Positions 17,972 to 26,927 of a stretch of 64,000 nt of DNA are shown piece after piece. A program made the position numbers and the translations under genes. How positions within the stretch are numbered: position 1 is the first letter of the stretch; every line of letters begins with the position of its first letter. The stretch is from CAYGSN01 sp964352675 (GTDB lineage Bacteria; Pseudomonadota; Alphaproteobacteria; Micavibrionales; Micavibrionaceae), in contig CAYGSN010000005.1 in assembly GCA_964352675.1 (NCBI GenBank), positions 1-64,000 of the forward strand, given 5' to 3'. The notes beneath the pieces were generated by a model. That model did no database searches. It saw only the letters and a program-made list of their open reading frames with translations, and was not told the origin of the DNA.

Positions 17972-18807
17972 CCTCTAAGGGCGTTATTTATTTCGCAACC
18001 AATAAGGAATGCTACGTTGATGAGGCGGTGAAATCGGCTCAATCCGTGAAATCGACGTCGCCCGACTTGCAAGTGGCGGTATTTAGCAATCTGGTGGAGT
18101 ATGCGCAGCGCGTGGGCGCTGGTGTTTTCGATCAGGTGATCCTTATGGAGCCGCAGGTGAAGGATTATCCTGAATTGCTGTTCATCGATAAGATTCAGGC
18201 GATTTTGGATTCTCCGTTCGAACACACGCTGTATCTGGATGCGGATACGCATGTGTTCCGCGATCTGGGTGATATGTTCCGCCTGCTGGAGCGGTTTCAG
18301 GTGGTAATTACCAACGGCCATAACCGCCGATTACGTGATCAGGTGGCGCGGGGTCATATCGAGGATCATAAGGGCCGTAAGCGCGCCATATTGCCTGAGG
18401 ATACGCCGATGGCGTTTGGGCCGGTTCAGGGCGGGTTCTTGCTCTATAACGGCGCTGATAAGGCTGTGCAGGCTTGGCTCACGGCTTTAATGGCGCGATA
18501 TAAGGAAGATGATTTTTATGATGACCAAGTGACGATGCGTTCCACGTTGTGGGAGGCAAAAGACGTCTCGGTGTTTTGTCTGCCGGAGGAATACAATTTC
18601 ACGGGGATGAGCGCTTTTAAGCGCTGGAGGGATAGCGGATTCAAGATCGCCGTGCCGCATATTTTGCACTATACAGAGCATAAGGATAATCCGTGGCCGT
18701 TTATCGAGAAGATCAAACCCTATGCGAACGCGCTGCCCGAAGCATCAAGTTCAGAGATCAAGGGGATGATAAAAAAGCTGAGAGGGCTTTTGCAATCTGC
18801 GGCGTGA
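17968..18807 (+). CDS. GT8-like glycosyltransferase
   Basis: The 279-residue protein starts at the ATG overlapping the previous stop. It opens with GVIYFATNKECYVDEAVKSA, the beta-strand/helix start of a GT-A fold. A DAD metal-binding motif sits at residues 91-93 within YLDADTHVF, followed by a GPVQGGFLLYN acceptor-loop motif and a late HILHYTEHKDNPW. This resembles GT8-like or nucleotide-diphosphosugar transferases, which act in the cytoplasm. The donor sugar cannot be read from the sequence. Its last 50 bases overlap the 3' end of the convergent acyltransferase gene. Confidence 0.75.
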   Translation: MTSKGVIYFATNKECYVDEAVKSAQSVKSTSPDLQVAVFSNLVEYAQRVGAGVFDQVILMEPQVKDYPELLFIDKIQAILDSPFEHTLYLDADTHVFRDLGDMFRLLERFQVVITNGHNRRLRDQVARGHIEDHKGRKRAILPEDTPMAFGPVQGGFLLYNGADKAVQAWLTALMARYKEDDFYDDQVTMRSTLWEAKDVSVFCLPEEYNFTGMSAFKRWRDSGFKIAVPHILHYTEHKDNPWPFIEKIKPYANALPEASSSEIKGMIKKLRGLLQSAA

Positions 18808-20755
18808 GTTTAAGAGCACCATAGCGGCTCAAGTGATCGTCATCACGGTAGATTGGTGTGGCGTCTTCATCAATCACCTTGCATCGTTTGGTGTCGCATA
18901 AAACAATATCCGTTTCATAAAGCACAGCGCCGGTGACTTCTGCAATGTTTCGTAGAATACGTTTGGTATTTTCATTTCGCGTATTAAATTCTTCTCGTGT
19001 AGGCGAAACCACGTCATTCAGATCAAAATTGTGTTTGTAATAAATGTTTTTTGCCATTGCATTTGTTACATCAATACCAATTTCCGGCGTCGCTGAGAAA
19101 GTAAGGATGCGTACACCATTCTTTTTCAACGCTTGAATGGTCTGTTCCAGGTTTTTCTGAATGATAGTCGTATTTTGTGTTTTTGTTCCAGGCTGTAGGT
19201 GAATATCTTTTCCTGTTTCCTGTTTGTAATGCGTGCCTTCAACATACAGGGCCCATCGGGCATAAAGGATAACGGTTTTAATATTGTGATCTAAAATATA
19301 ATCAAAGACAGCTTTGTTGAATGCGGCGCACTGATTGGCTGGCTCATCGTACCGCACGATGTTGAGGGCTGGCGGGCAGCCTGTATATCCGGCAAAAACA
19401 CCCGCTATGCCCAGCTGTTTTGCGGCTTCGTCGACTCCACTACGCAGAGCCTCTGCGTGTGAATCTCCCCATAGCAGCAGAGACGGCGTTCCTTCTATGC
19501 CCAATGTGCAGAGTTTACCATTCTTAATGTCATCAATTTCGGTTTTATTCTTATCAACCGATCCCAAACATTGATGACGGTCGGGATTGGCCAGAACACG
19601 CTCTTCATAGGCTTTGCTAGACATTTCCGCAACTTCAGCCGGAAGCCGCTGTGGCAAGCCTTTTGTGATGTGGCCAATGCCGCCAATGACAATCATTGCG
19701 CCCATGGCCAGTGCGGCCAGCAGGAAGATCTGCCCGCGCGTCAGTATACCGTTTTTGCCGCGGAACGGCGCTTCGATAAACCTCCATGAGAGATATGAAA
19801 GTATAAAAGAAGCGGCAATCACGCCTGCAATCTCTGGGGCATGTAATTCCCGCATCAGGTAATATTTGGCAAACACGATAATCGGCCAATGCCACAGATA
19901 GAGCGAATAGGATAGAAGGCCGGTGAATACGATGGGTTTTAAGGATAAAAATTGGCCAAGCTTTGTCCCTTGCGCATAAATAATCAACGTCGCTCCAAGG
20001 CAGGGCAGCAAGGCTGCCAAGCCGGGGAAGGGCGTCTGCGCGGTATAGAGGAAAACGCTGCAAAAGATCATCGCTAGCCCGGACCATCCCAAAACTTCCT
20101 TCAGCGGCTTGTTTTCAAGCATCGGGAATGCCCCGAGCGCAAGTGCTCCGCCCAGGAATAGCTCCCATGCACGTGTGTGAAGCAGGTAAAATGTCGCTGT
20201 GGGTTTGTTCTCCACGCCCCAGATGCTGGCGCCAAAGGACAACAGCCCAAGCGGCACCAGCCAAAGCAGGAACCGTCCACCCATAAGCCGCCAGATGATG
20301 AACAACATGATCGGGAAGAAGATGTAATATTGCTCCTCCACCGCCAATGACCATGTATGCAGCAGCGGCTTTTCCTCCGCTGGTCCGGCAAAATACCCGG
20401 ATTCCTGCCAAAACAGGAAGTTGGAGGCAAATAGCGTCGCCGCGATCAGGCTTTGGCTGAAGTCCTTGTAATCCGGCGGTAAGAACAGCAAGGCTGCGCC
20501 CGCCACAGTGAAGGTAAAAACCGTGAACAGGGCCGGGAAAATACGGCGTATCCGGCGTTCATAGAAATGCAGGATGGAAAATTTATTCTGGCGTATTTCC
20601 TCGGCAATGATGGAGGTGATCAAAAAGCCTGAGATCACAAAGAACACATCCACACCGACATAGCCTCCGGAAAACCAAGAGATTCCGGCGTGATACAGCA
20701 CAACGGGGAGAACAGCTATGGCCCGCAGGCCATCTATATCGGCACGATATTTCAT
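18758..20755 (-). CDS. OafA/YrhL-like acyltransferase with C-terminal SGNH domain
   Basis: The 665-residue protein opens with YRADIDGLRAIAVLPVVLYH and GGYVGVDVFFVISGFLI, the hallmark of membrane acyltransferase family 3, including the catalytic His. About ten membrane helices follow to residue 370. The periplasmic C-terminus is an SGNH domain with GDSH (Ser432) and DDDHLS (Asp640, His641). Fused proteins of this type O-acetylate lipopolysaccharide or other exported glycans: the membrane part passes the acetyl group across and the SGNH part transfers it. It is divergent from galE, only 56 bases away, and convergent with the glycosyltransferase gene. Confidence 0.9.
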   Translation of the reverse strand: MKYRADIDGLRAIAVLPVVLYHAGISWFSGGYVGVDVFFVISGFLITSIIAEEIRQNKFSILHFYERRIRRIFPALFTVFTFTVAGAALLFLPPDYKDFSQSLIAATLFASNFLFWQESGYFAGPAEEKPLLHTWSLAVEEQYYIFFPIMLFIIWRLMGGRFLLWLVPLGLLSFGASIWGVENKPTATFYLLHTRAWELFLGGALALGAFPMLENKPLKEVLGWSGLAMIFCSVFLYTAQTPFPGLAALLPCLGATLIIYAQGTKLGQFLSLKPIVFTGLLSYSLYLWHWPIIVFAKYYLMRELHAPEIAGVIAASFILSYLSWRFIEAPFRGKNGILTRGQIFLLAALAMGAMIVIGGIGHITKGLPQRLPAEVAEMSSKAYEERVLANPDRHQCLGSVDKNKTEIDDIKNGKLCTLGIEGTPSLLLWGDSHAEALRSGVDEAAKQLGIAGVFAGYTGCPPALNIVRYDEPANQCAAFNKAVFDYILDHNIKTVILYARWALYVEGTHYKQETGKDIHLQPGTKTQNTTIIQKNLEQTIQALKKNGVRILTFSATPEIGIDVTNAMAKNIYYKHNFDLNDVVSPTREEFNTRNENTKRILRNIAEVTGAVLYETDIVLCDTKRCKVIDEDATPIYRDDDHLSRYGALKLTPQIAKALSAFLSSP

Positions 20756-20811
20756 GAATGATCTTAAAAAAGGCGTTTATCCGAAAGGATTTAACTTCTA
20801 AACTATACCCC

Positions 20812-21822
20812 ATGAATAAGAAGGATAACAGACCCGTTTTGGTGACCGGCGCAGCCGGATATATTGGCTCTCACATGTGCCGCGTGCTCGCGCATGAGGG
20901 GTATGAGCCGATCGGCCTTGATAATCTCTCAACCGGGTTTGAGCAGGCGATCATGCCCGCCATGGAGTTTTACAAAGGTGCTGCAGGGGATCAGGCGTTG
21001 GTGGCCAGAATCATCAAGGATCACGGCATTAAAGATGTCATCCATTTCGCGGGCAGCGTGGTGAACGCGGAATCGATTGAACAGCCTGCGTTTTACTATG
21101 AGAACAACACGTTTGAAACGCTGAGGTTGGTCGAGGCTTGCGGCGATGCGGGTGTGAAGCGGTTCTTGTATTCTTCAAGTGCCGGAGTGTACGGCGATCA
21201 TGGTGATGTGATTTTGCAAGAAGATATGGCCTGTAAACCTCTTACGCCCTATGGTGCATCAAAATATATGAGCGAGCGTATGATCGCCGATATTGCGGCC
21301 GTGAAGGGGTTTAGCCATGTCTGCCTTCGGTATTTCAATGTGGTCGGCGCGGATATTGATCGCGGTATCGGCCAGCGCAGTAAAGTTTCGACGCATATCC
21401 TGAAAATTATTTGTGAGGCCTTGGTCGGCAAGCGCGATAAAATCTCGATTTTCGGCACTGATTACGACACGCGCGATGGCACATGTATACGTGATTACGT
21501 GCATGTGCTCGACCTGGCCTATGCACACCGCGCGGCGCTGGAATATCTGGCCGGCGGCGGCGAAAGCACGTCTATGAATTGTGGCTACGGTCACGGTTAC
21601 AGCGTGCGCGAAATTATTGATACAGCGTTTGAGGTCGCGGGCGCGGATGTGCCTGTGATTGAGGCGGAGCGCAGGCCGGGTGATCCCTCCATCCTTGTCG
21701 CGTCTAATGAAAAAATGAAGTCTTTAACAGGCTGGTCGCCGGAGCGTGATGATCTTAAAACCATCATCGAAAGCGCACTGGAATGGGAGCGTCAGCTGAA
21801 TTCCAAGCAAAACGCGGCTTAA
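20812..21822 (+). CDS. galE: UDP-glucose/UDP-GlcNAc 4-epimerase
   Basis: The ATG at 20812 gives 336 residues, the standard GalE length; an in-frame ATG at 20758 would add 18 residues before the Rossmann strand. The NAD-binding GAAGYIGSH spans 13-21, SSSAGVYGD holds the catalytic Ser, and PYGASKYMSE provides Tyr147 and Lys151. RYFNVVGAD and a GTCIRDYVHV block are also present and typical. The enzyme interconverts UDP-Glc and UDP-Gal (possibly the N-acetyl forms) in the cytoplasm, feeding the polysaccharide. No clear ribosome binding site precedes the ATG. Its stop overlaps that of the convergent sulfotransferase by four bases. Confidence 0.9.
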   Translation: MNKKDNRPVLVTGAAGYIGSHMCRVLAHEGYEPIGLDNLSTGFEQAIMPAMEFYKGAAGDQALVARIIKDHGIKDVIHFAGSVVNAESIEQPAFYYENNTFETLRLVEACGDAGVKRFLYSSSAGVYGDHGDVILQEDMACKPLTPYGASKYMSERMIADIAAVKGFSHVCLRYFNVVGADIDRGIGQRSKVSTHILKIICEALVGKRDKISIFGTDYDTRDGTCIRDYVHVLDLAYAHRAALEYLAGGGESTSMNCGYGHGYSVREIIDTAFEVAGADVPVIEAERRPGDPSILVASNEKMKSLTGWSPERDDLKTIIESALEWERQLNSKQNAA

Positions 21823-22607
21823 AACTCATACCCAAACACCTCAATATCCTTCGCGTAACGCTGCGCGATGAGGTCTCGTGTTTTATCGGTGTAGTGATCG
21901 CGGTAATCGGTCAGGCCGGATTTGGCCGTTGAATTCCAGCCCTTATGCGGCAGGGCGGTGTGCGGAATTCCGGCCTTTTCGCATATGGTTTCCCAGTCCG
22001 CTTCGAGGTTTTCATACTTGCCGACAAAATCGCAAGAGAGCTGCCCATCGTCGCCCGCCATATAGAGATATTGTGAAATCCAGTGCCGATCGGCGATATC
22101 GTCGCGGCCTTCCGCGCCGCAGAGCCATTCGACAAAATCCTCAAAGCTCATTTTGGGCGAAAGCCCCTTATAAAAGCTCATGATCCGCGCCTGTTTGCCT
22201 AAAACCGCGTTATTGATTTTGCTGTTATAGCAGGACAGCGCCCGCGACCATGGGTTGCGGACAAAGCCGAAGGTGAAGTAATCCGGGTGGTTTTTGCGCG
22301 CTTCCATGAATGCGCCCGGCTTTTCGGTCCATTTCGTGCCAAGCGCCTCACCGTTTTGCGTGACCAGAATATCGCGGAACGTGCGCGTGGCGATTTTCGG
22401 GATGCCGATATAGATGAATTTGTGCTTATCTGATGTGACGGTCAGGGCGGCGAGATCCTGCCAAGGCTTTATCCCCAGAACCTTAACCCCGCAAATGAAG
22501 CAAAAGCTGGCGGCCTCAATGATGCCGCGCCCGAATTTCCCTTGCGCGTTGACCCAGTATACGGCCTCACGAATAGGTTTGGGCAGAAGGCTCATCCATG
22601 TCTCCAA
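21819..22607 (-). CDS. Sulfotransferase family 2-like protein
   Basis: The 262-residue protein contains IGIPKIATRTF (about 68-77), a variant of the 5'-phosphosulfate-binding loop of PAPS-dependent sulfotransferases. FVRNPWSRALSCYNS (115-129) carries the 3'-phosphate-binding Arg and Ser. The C-terminal DKTRDLIAQRYAKDIEVFGYEF matches the terminal helix of the carbohydrate sulfotransferase (Sulfotransfer_2) group. It probably transfers sulfate from PAPS to a sugar of the surface glycan. Its start lies 16 bases inside the upstream sulfotransferase gene. The gene is markedly GC-richer than that neighbour. Confidence 0.8.
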   Translation of the reverse strand: METWMSLLPKPIREAVYWVNAQGKFGRGIIEAASFCFICGVKVLGIKPWQDLAALTVTSDKHKFIYIGIPKIATRTFRDILVTQNGEALGTKWTEKPGAFMEARKNHPDYFTFGFVRNPWSRALSCYNSKINNAVLGKQARIMSFYKGLSPKMSFEDFVEWLCGAEGRDDIADRHWISQYLYMAGDDGQLSCDFVGKYENLEADWETICEKAGIPHTALPHKGWNSTAKSGLTDYRDHYTDKTRDLIAQRYAKDIEVFGYEF

Positions 22608-23509
22608 TGACCTAAGTTGCGACCGGTGATTTTTTCAATTTTTTGAATGTCTTGTTCAAAATCTTTTAGCAGTTTTCTCTTGAAATTCTCTGAAACTTCA
22701 GTCTTGCCAGTTTTTTTTGAGCCCAGATCATATAAGGGTTTAAGCATAGAGCTGCTCATATTTGGAAAAATTTTACGTAGAGCACCTTTAAGTGGGGCAA
22801 GGTTTTTTGTTATGATACGCAGCGTTTTCGAAAGTGGGCTGAAAGCATGCTCCTTGCGGTCATTAATAACGGGAAATACTGATCTTCTGTCATCCTTTAG
22901 CCCAATGAATTGAAGGGTTTTTTTGTATATTAAGGACGTATCGTTTTTAAAATCTTCGTGGAATATGATCATGCGCTGATGTTCCGGCACAGTGGTTGTA
23001 AAACGTTCCAATTGTTCTCCTAATGAACAAACAAACTTATAATCAAGAATACGCGAATCCGTGCAAAACCGAGAAAAGGATTTCTTTTTAAAATCATAGG
23101 CTTGTTCTGGATTTTTAATATTTTCCCAGAGGGAATAAACAAGCTGGGCATGCAGAGAGGAATACATTTCAAGTGGGTTGCGGATCATGGCGATAAATTT
23201 GGCATTTGGATTTATCTGCAGAATGTTTTTTACAGCCAGATCAGAGAGCAAATACCAGACCGAGGCTTCTCCAGTAATTTGAGTGTCTTTGGCCTGCTTA
23301 AAAAGAGAATTGTATTCTTTTTGGGTTTTGACTTGAGTTTGAACTTTTAGATCTTTGGCATAAAAATTAGGCTCTTTGACGGCAGGCATAAAGACATCGG
23401 GATGTTCGTTAAGATAGGCGTATAGAGCGGTCGTACCACATTTGGGAGCACCGATAATAAAAAATTCCGGCGCATATGGCTGTTCAGTCTGAATTTGCGG
23501 CATGCTCAT
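22592..23509 (-). CDS. Sulfotransferase (PAPS-dependent, family 1-like)
   Basis: The 305-residue protein has the classic FIIGAPKCGTTALYAYL (about 17-33) phosphosulfate loop and AMIRNPLEMYSS (107-118), the 3'-phosphate motif. KEPNFY follows the first helix, as in bacterial heparan-sulfate-like sulfotransferases. The start overlaps the flippase stop as ATGA. It likely sulfates a sugar hydroxyl or amino group during glycan assembly. Base composition falls to about 37% G+C in sampled stretches, against about 57% in the adjacent sulfotransferase gene, so the two were probably acquired separately. Confidence 0.85.
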   Translation of the reverse strand: MSMPQIQTEQPYAPEFFIIGAPKCGTTALYAYLNEHPDVFMPAVKEPNFYAKDLKVQTQVKTQKEYNSLFKQAKDTQITGEASVWYLLSDLAVKNILQINPNAKFIAMIRNPLEMYSSLHAQLVYSLWENIKNPEQAYDFKKKSFSRFCTDSRILDYKFVCSLGEQLERFTTTVPEHQRMIIFHEDFKNDTSLIYKKTLQFIGLKDDRRSVFPVINDRKEHAFSPLSKTLRIITKNLAPLKGALRKIFPNMSSSMLKPLYDLGSKKTGKTEVSENFKRKLLKDFEQDIQKIEKITGRNLGHWRHG

Positions 23510-24771
23510 GCGGATAGCTTATCACTCAAAAGCCCCTTGCGGTAGACATAGGCAGCGCTCAGGGCGTTACGCAGCGCAACGACGAACCCAGTGACAAATG
23601 CCGCACCCTCGATGCCATATAGATAAATGAAGGCAGGGTTCAGCACAATGTTCAAAAAAGCGCTTAACATTGTGATCCACATGGCGGGGCGTTCATAATT
23701 GCTCATAATCATTAAATTTGACGCCGGCCCAAAAAGCGTGGCGATGATATACCAGCCCAGGATAATTAAAAGGGCATTAAATCCCTCCATATAGGTTTCA
23801 CCGATCAACGGCAAAATATAAGGTACCAAAAGGATTTCGAGCACGGCGAAGGTGATGGTCGATGCACAGACTAAAACCAAGGCCAGTTTGTAGATATGTT
23901 TAAGGGCTTTCAGATCGTTTGCAGAATAGGCGGCCGCAGCCTTGGGCGAAAAGACGGCGAGTGCTGATTTGCTAGCAATAGTAGCACCATCAGCAAAATG
24001 GATCATCAATGCATAAATTCCGGTGCTGGCCGGTCCCAGCATAATACCAATGAAAATCAAATCAATGCGTTTCATAATGCGTTGAAATGCTACAGTCAGC
24101 ATCATGGGAGCGGATATGATTAACCATGATTTCCACTGTCCTTTTTCGGCGGTCTGCTGGCCGGGCGGAGTTTCGCGTTCAATTTGGATTTGAGAAAATA
24201 GAATAATCAACACCATGACCCCGGTCATAAGCCAAAGAGCCTGATCGCCACCACTTAAATGAACGCCACCCGCATAAAGTGCTACGACTACCAGTAGCAG
24301 GCCGAGTTCACGAAATAAGGTTTCGTAGGCAACGGATAGTGTCGTTTTGTGAAAACCGCGCAAAATGCCAGAGTTCAGGCGTTGCCAGACGGTAACAGGA
24401 ACCATTACAAAACCTGCTAGCAGTGCTGCGACAGGATATTCATCAGCAAATCCTGTGAAATAAAGCCCTGCATAGATAATCGCGCCGAGCAGAATGCCCA
24501 AAACGCTGGTAAAAAGTATTGAAAACCTTATGAGTTGGCGAATTTTAGGTCGCTCATCTTCAGATTCCAGATATCCGGCGATAAAACGCACAACCCCGCT
24601 TGGAAGTCCGAACAGTGCAATAAGGCTAATGATCATCGTAATAGACAGGATAAAATTATAAACGCCATAACCATCAGCAGAGAGAATTTTGGCCAAAAAT
24701 AAATGGAGTAAAAATCCACAGCCCGTCCCGGCCATCATCACGGTAAAGGATGAGACAAAGAGGCGCACCAT
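23506..24771 (-). CDS. Polysaccharide flippase (Wzx-like, MATE/MOP superfamily)
   Basis: The 421-residue protein has about 12 hydrophobic segments, starting with MVRLFVSSFTVMMAGTGCGF and an early ILSADGYGVYNF. That is the usual 'polysaccharide biosynthesis protein' start, in which a helix is followed by G.YG.Y. It carries LIFIGIMLGPASTGIYALM mid-protein, another family block. Such proteins flip undecaprenyl-linked repeat units across the inner membrane for a Wzy polymerase; the Wzy/WaaL-like gene at 15861 would be its partner. It sits five bases downstream of a methyltransferase and overlaps the sulfotransferase gene. Confidence 0.85.
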   Translation of the reverse strand: MVRLFVSSFTVMMAGTGCGFLLHLFLAKILSADGYGVYNFILSITMIISLIALFGLPSGVVRFIAGYLESEDERPKIRQLIRFSILFTSVLGILLGAIIYAGLYFTGFADEYPVAALLAGFVMVPVTVWQRLNSGILRGFHKTTLSVAYETLFRELGLLLVVVALYAGGVHLSGGDQALWLMTGVMVLIILFSQIQIERETPPGQQTAEKGQWKSWLIISAPMMLTVAFQRIMKRIDLIFIGIMLGPASTGIYALMIHFADGATIASKSALAVFSPKAAAAYSANDLKALKHIYKLALVLVCASTITFAVLEILLVPYILPLIGETYMEGFNALLIILGWYIIATLFGPASNLMIMSNYERPAMWITMLSAFLNIVLNPAFIYLYGIEGAAFVTGFVVALRNALSAAYVYRKGLLSDKLSA

Positions 24772-24776
24772 GTAAA

Positions 24777-25469
24777 TTAGGCTCCCGGCTTGGTGATGGT
24801 CACACGCGATGAGCCGCTGATTTTTGCATTGTATTTGTCTTTGAACAAGGATTTTACATCATTGGGTAGCCAGGTTTGTAGAGCATGGTGAAAGTTCAGC
24901 TCTAGATATATCCGGCCTCGCGGGTTCAGATGTTTCTCAAGCAGGTGATCAATGAAATATTCCCATCCTTCCACGTCCCATGGTTTTTCCTGATAGTGGT
25001 CGTTGAAGCAGATTTGGAAGGCGGTAATAAGGTCAAATGGACCGCCTAAATTATCCGGCAGGGGGCGGCATTTTTGGATAGTGTGGTGGTGCCTTTCAAT
25101 ATCTAGGCATTTACATGCTTCATCAAAAAGCCTGTCACCAGGTAAATCTAGACCAACCACCTTATGACCGAAAAACTCGCAGGCAAATGGAAAGTAACCG
25201 AAGCCTGCGCCAAGATCGAGAATTTTTAATTTTTTCTGTGATTTATTTAGGTGCAGATGCAAGACCCGTTGCATGTTTTTGCGTAACCAATAGGGGGTGT
25301 TGAAATATTTTTTGTAATGGGGGTGCAAAGTCTCGTTTTTAAAACTTTTAAGCTCATCAAATGACTTTATATCCATAGAGGCCATTAAATCTTCTGTGTG
25401 ACGCTTCGCGATTATCCATTGCCACATATAAGATGGGGATTTATCCAAAAGGCGGGCAATAAAGCTCAT
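24777..25469 (-). CDS. Class I SAM-dependent methyltransferase
   Basis: The 230-residue protein has a Rossmann SAM-binding motif ILDLGAGFGYFPF (about 83-95). It is followed by VVGLDLPGD, whose Asp would bind the ribose, and later DLITAFQICFNDH at the motif IV position. This is the general class I methyltransferase fold, and the acceptor cannot be named. Position at the head of a four-gene minus-strand run (methyltransferase, flippase, two sulfotransferases) suggests it modifies the same glycan. A CAGAT/ATCTG mini-hairpin (25498-25511) lies just upstream of its start. Confidence 0.75.
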   Translation of the reverse strand: MSFIARLLDKSPSYMWQWIIAKRHTEDLMASMDIKSFDELKSFKNETLHPHYKKYFNTPYWLRKNMQRVLHLHLNKSQKKLKILDLGAGFGYFPFACEFFGHKVVGLDLPGDRLFDEACKCLDIERHHHTIQKCRPLPDNLGGPFDLITAFQICFNDHYQEKPWDVEGWEYFIDHLLEKHLNPRGRIYLELNFHHALQTWLPNDVKSLFKDKYNAKISGSSRVTITKPGA

Positions 25470-25522
25470 AGGTAATATCCAGAAGTTGGTTACGGTTCAG
25501 ATTTTTATCTGTCTTAATTCAG

Positions 25523-25583
25523 TCTACAGAATTTATTATTATTCCGATCTTAATAATTTGTATAATGCAATAACTTCTGTAGA
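25523..25583. promoter_or_regulatory. Inverted repeat flanking a TATAAT in the divergent promoter region
   Basis: TCTACAGAA at 25523-25531 and its exact reverse complement TTCTGTAGA at 25575-25583 are 43 bases apart. The AT-rich DNA between them contains a perfect TATAAT at 25561-25566, oriented towards the beta-barrel gene that starts at 25632. No good -35 lies 16-18 bases upstream of it. The arrangement suggests paired operator half-sites or a long hairpin, in the 162-base gap between divergent genes. Confidence 0.4.
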
Positions 25584-25631
25584 ATAACAATTATCTACGG
25601 GTATTTCCGCCCCTTTTTACCAGTTTTAATT

Positions 25632-26927
25632 ATGCCTCGTCATACTTGGATCAAAATATTGGCAATTTCGACCCTTTTTACGGGTGGAATTCCGTCTTAT
25701 GCGGATGCGCAAACGGAAAATGCCGCACCATATGCTTTTCGGGGGGATCAAGAAAACAGGTTTGGAGAGTTTAGTATTGATCCGTTTTATTATCGAGGTG
25801 AACCTATGCCAGTGGGTTCATTTATTTTAAGGCCCAATCTTCAACTCAAATTACAGCATGACGATAATGTCCTAGCGACAGAAAATAATACAAAAAGTGA
25901 TTTTGTGTCCGTGCTAGAGCCCTCTCTAGTGGTCCAGAAGCCTTATGGACGACATAATTTTATTTTATCAACGCAGGCGGAAATTCGTAGATATGCTGAT
26001 CAAGAAAACGAAAATGTTGAGAATTTTGGGGCCGCTTTTGAGGCTGATTTTGAGGCTTTGCGCGGGCTTAATATTCCCGTTTCGGTTGCTTATAGGTCTT
26101 CCCATTTTGATAGAAAAAACCAGAAAGCGTTAAGTATTGCCGATCTAACAACTGAGCCTTTGGGCATTAAAACCCTTCAGGTTGAAGGCGGTATTAACTA
26201 TAAACCCAACAGATTAGGGGTTGAACTTTTAGGAACATATCGGCAAGCACGTCTTGACAATGGAACAATCTCAGGCACGGATGCAGCCGCCATTCGTGAT
26301 AATCGTGATGTTGATGTCAAGCAGGCGCAACTGGAAGTATCATATGAAACGCTAAATAATTTTACACCTTTTCTTCAGTTGCGTTTGGCAGATGAAGAGT
26401 TTGTGAATGAGGCGCCTGGCGCAACGACCCGCAATAATAATTTGATCCGCGTTTTGGGCGGAACCTCTTTTAACTTTAAAGGGCTTTTATACGGGTTTTT
26501 GGGAATTGGAAGGGAACAACGCACCTATGATTCTGATGAAATAGAAAAAGCCAGAGCCTTGTCTATGGAAGGCGACATTTACTGGGAGCCTACTGAGAAA
26601 TTGCGACTGGGATTGAAGTTGGGTCGTTCGACGTCTGAGGAAAGTACGATTGTTACCGGCGTAACCGAAACAGAAATTGATTTTTCACTGGATTATGAGC
26701 TGCAGCGCGATTTATTTGCTCGTGTGCTGGTTGGTTACGACCATGATGATTTTAAGGATTTGGACCGACAGGATAAAACATATGAAGGAAGCGCGGAGTT
26801 GCTGTATATCATAGGGCCGCAGCTACAGTTGGGAGCGGGATATATGTATCGTCACAGAGACAGTACTACAGCAGGTCTTGGCCTTGATAATAATATCTTC
26901 ACGATACGGGCTATAACCGGTTTTTAA
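25632..26927 (+). CDS. Outer-membrane beta-barrel protein
   Basis: The 431-residue protein starts with a signal peptide (MPRHTWIKILAISTLFTGG, cleavage probably after YADA or ADAQ). After about 50 residues of linker come alternating amphipathic strands (LRPNLQLKLQHDDNV, HNFILSTQAEIRRY, LGAGYMYRHRDS). It ends in RAITGF, the terminal Phe required for barrel insertion. It resembles the BBP2_2-type barrels often found in exopolysaccharide clusters of Alphaproteobacteria. A role in passing or anchoring the glycan at the outer membrane is possible. Its last 17 bases overlap the convergent glycosyltransferase gene. Confidence 0.8.
   Translation: MPRHTWIKILAISTLFTGGIPSYADAQTENAAPYAFRGDQENRFGEFSIDPFYYRGEPMPVGSFILRPNLQLKLQHDDNVLATENNTKSDFVSVLEPSLVVQKPYGRHNFILSTQAEIRRYADQENENVENFGAAFEADFEALRGLNIPVSVAYRSSHFDRKNQKALSIADLTTEPLGIKTLQVEGGINYKPNRLGVELLGTYRQARLDNGTISGTDAAAIRDNRDVDVKQAQLEVSYETLNNFTPFLQLRLADEEFVNEAPGATTRNNNLIRVLGGTSFNFKGLLYGFLGIGREQRTYDSDEIEKARALSMEGDIYWEPTEKLRLGLKLGRSTSEESTIVTGVTETEIDFSLDYELQRDLFARVLVGYDHDDFKDLDRQDKTYEGSAELLYIIGPQLQLGAGYMYRHRDSTTAGLGLDNNIFTIRAITGF

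Noticed and set aside
20779..20790. ATCC-GAAA-GGAT hairpin upstream of galE as a riboswitch or terminator
   Set aside because: The stem has only four base pairs, no T run follows, and no larger fold is visible around it.
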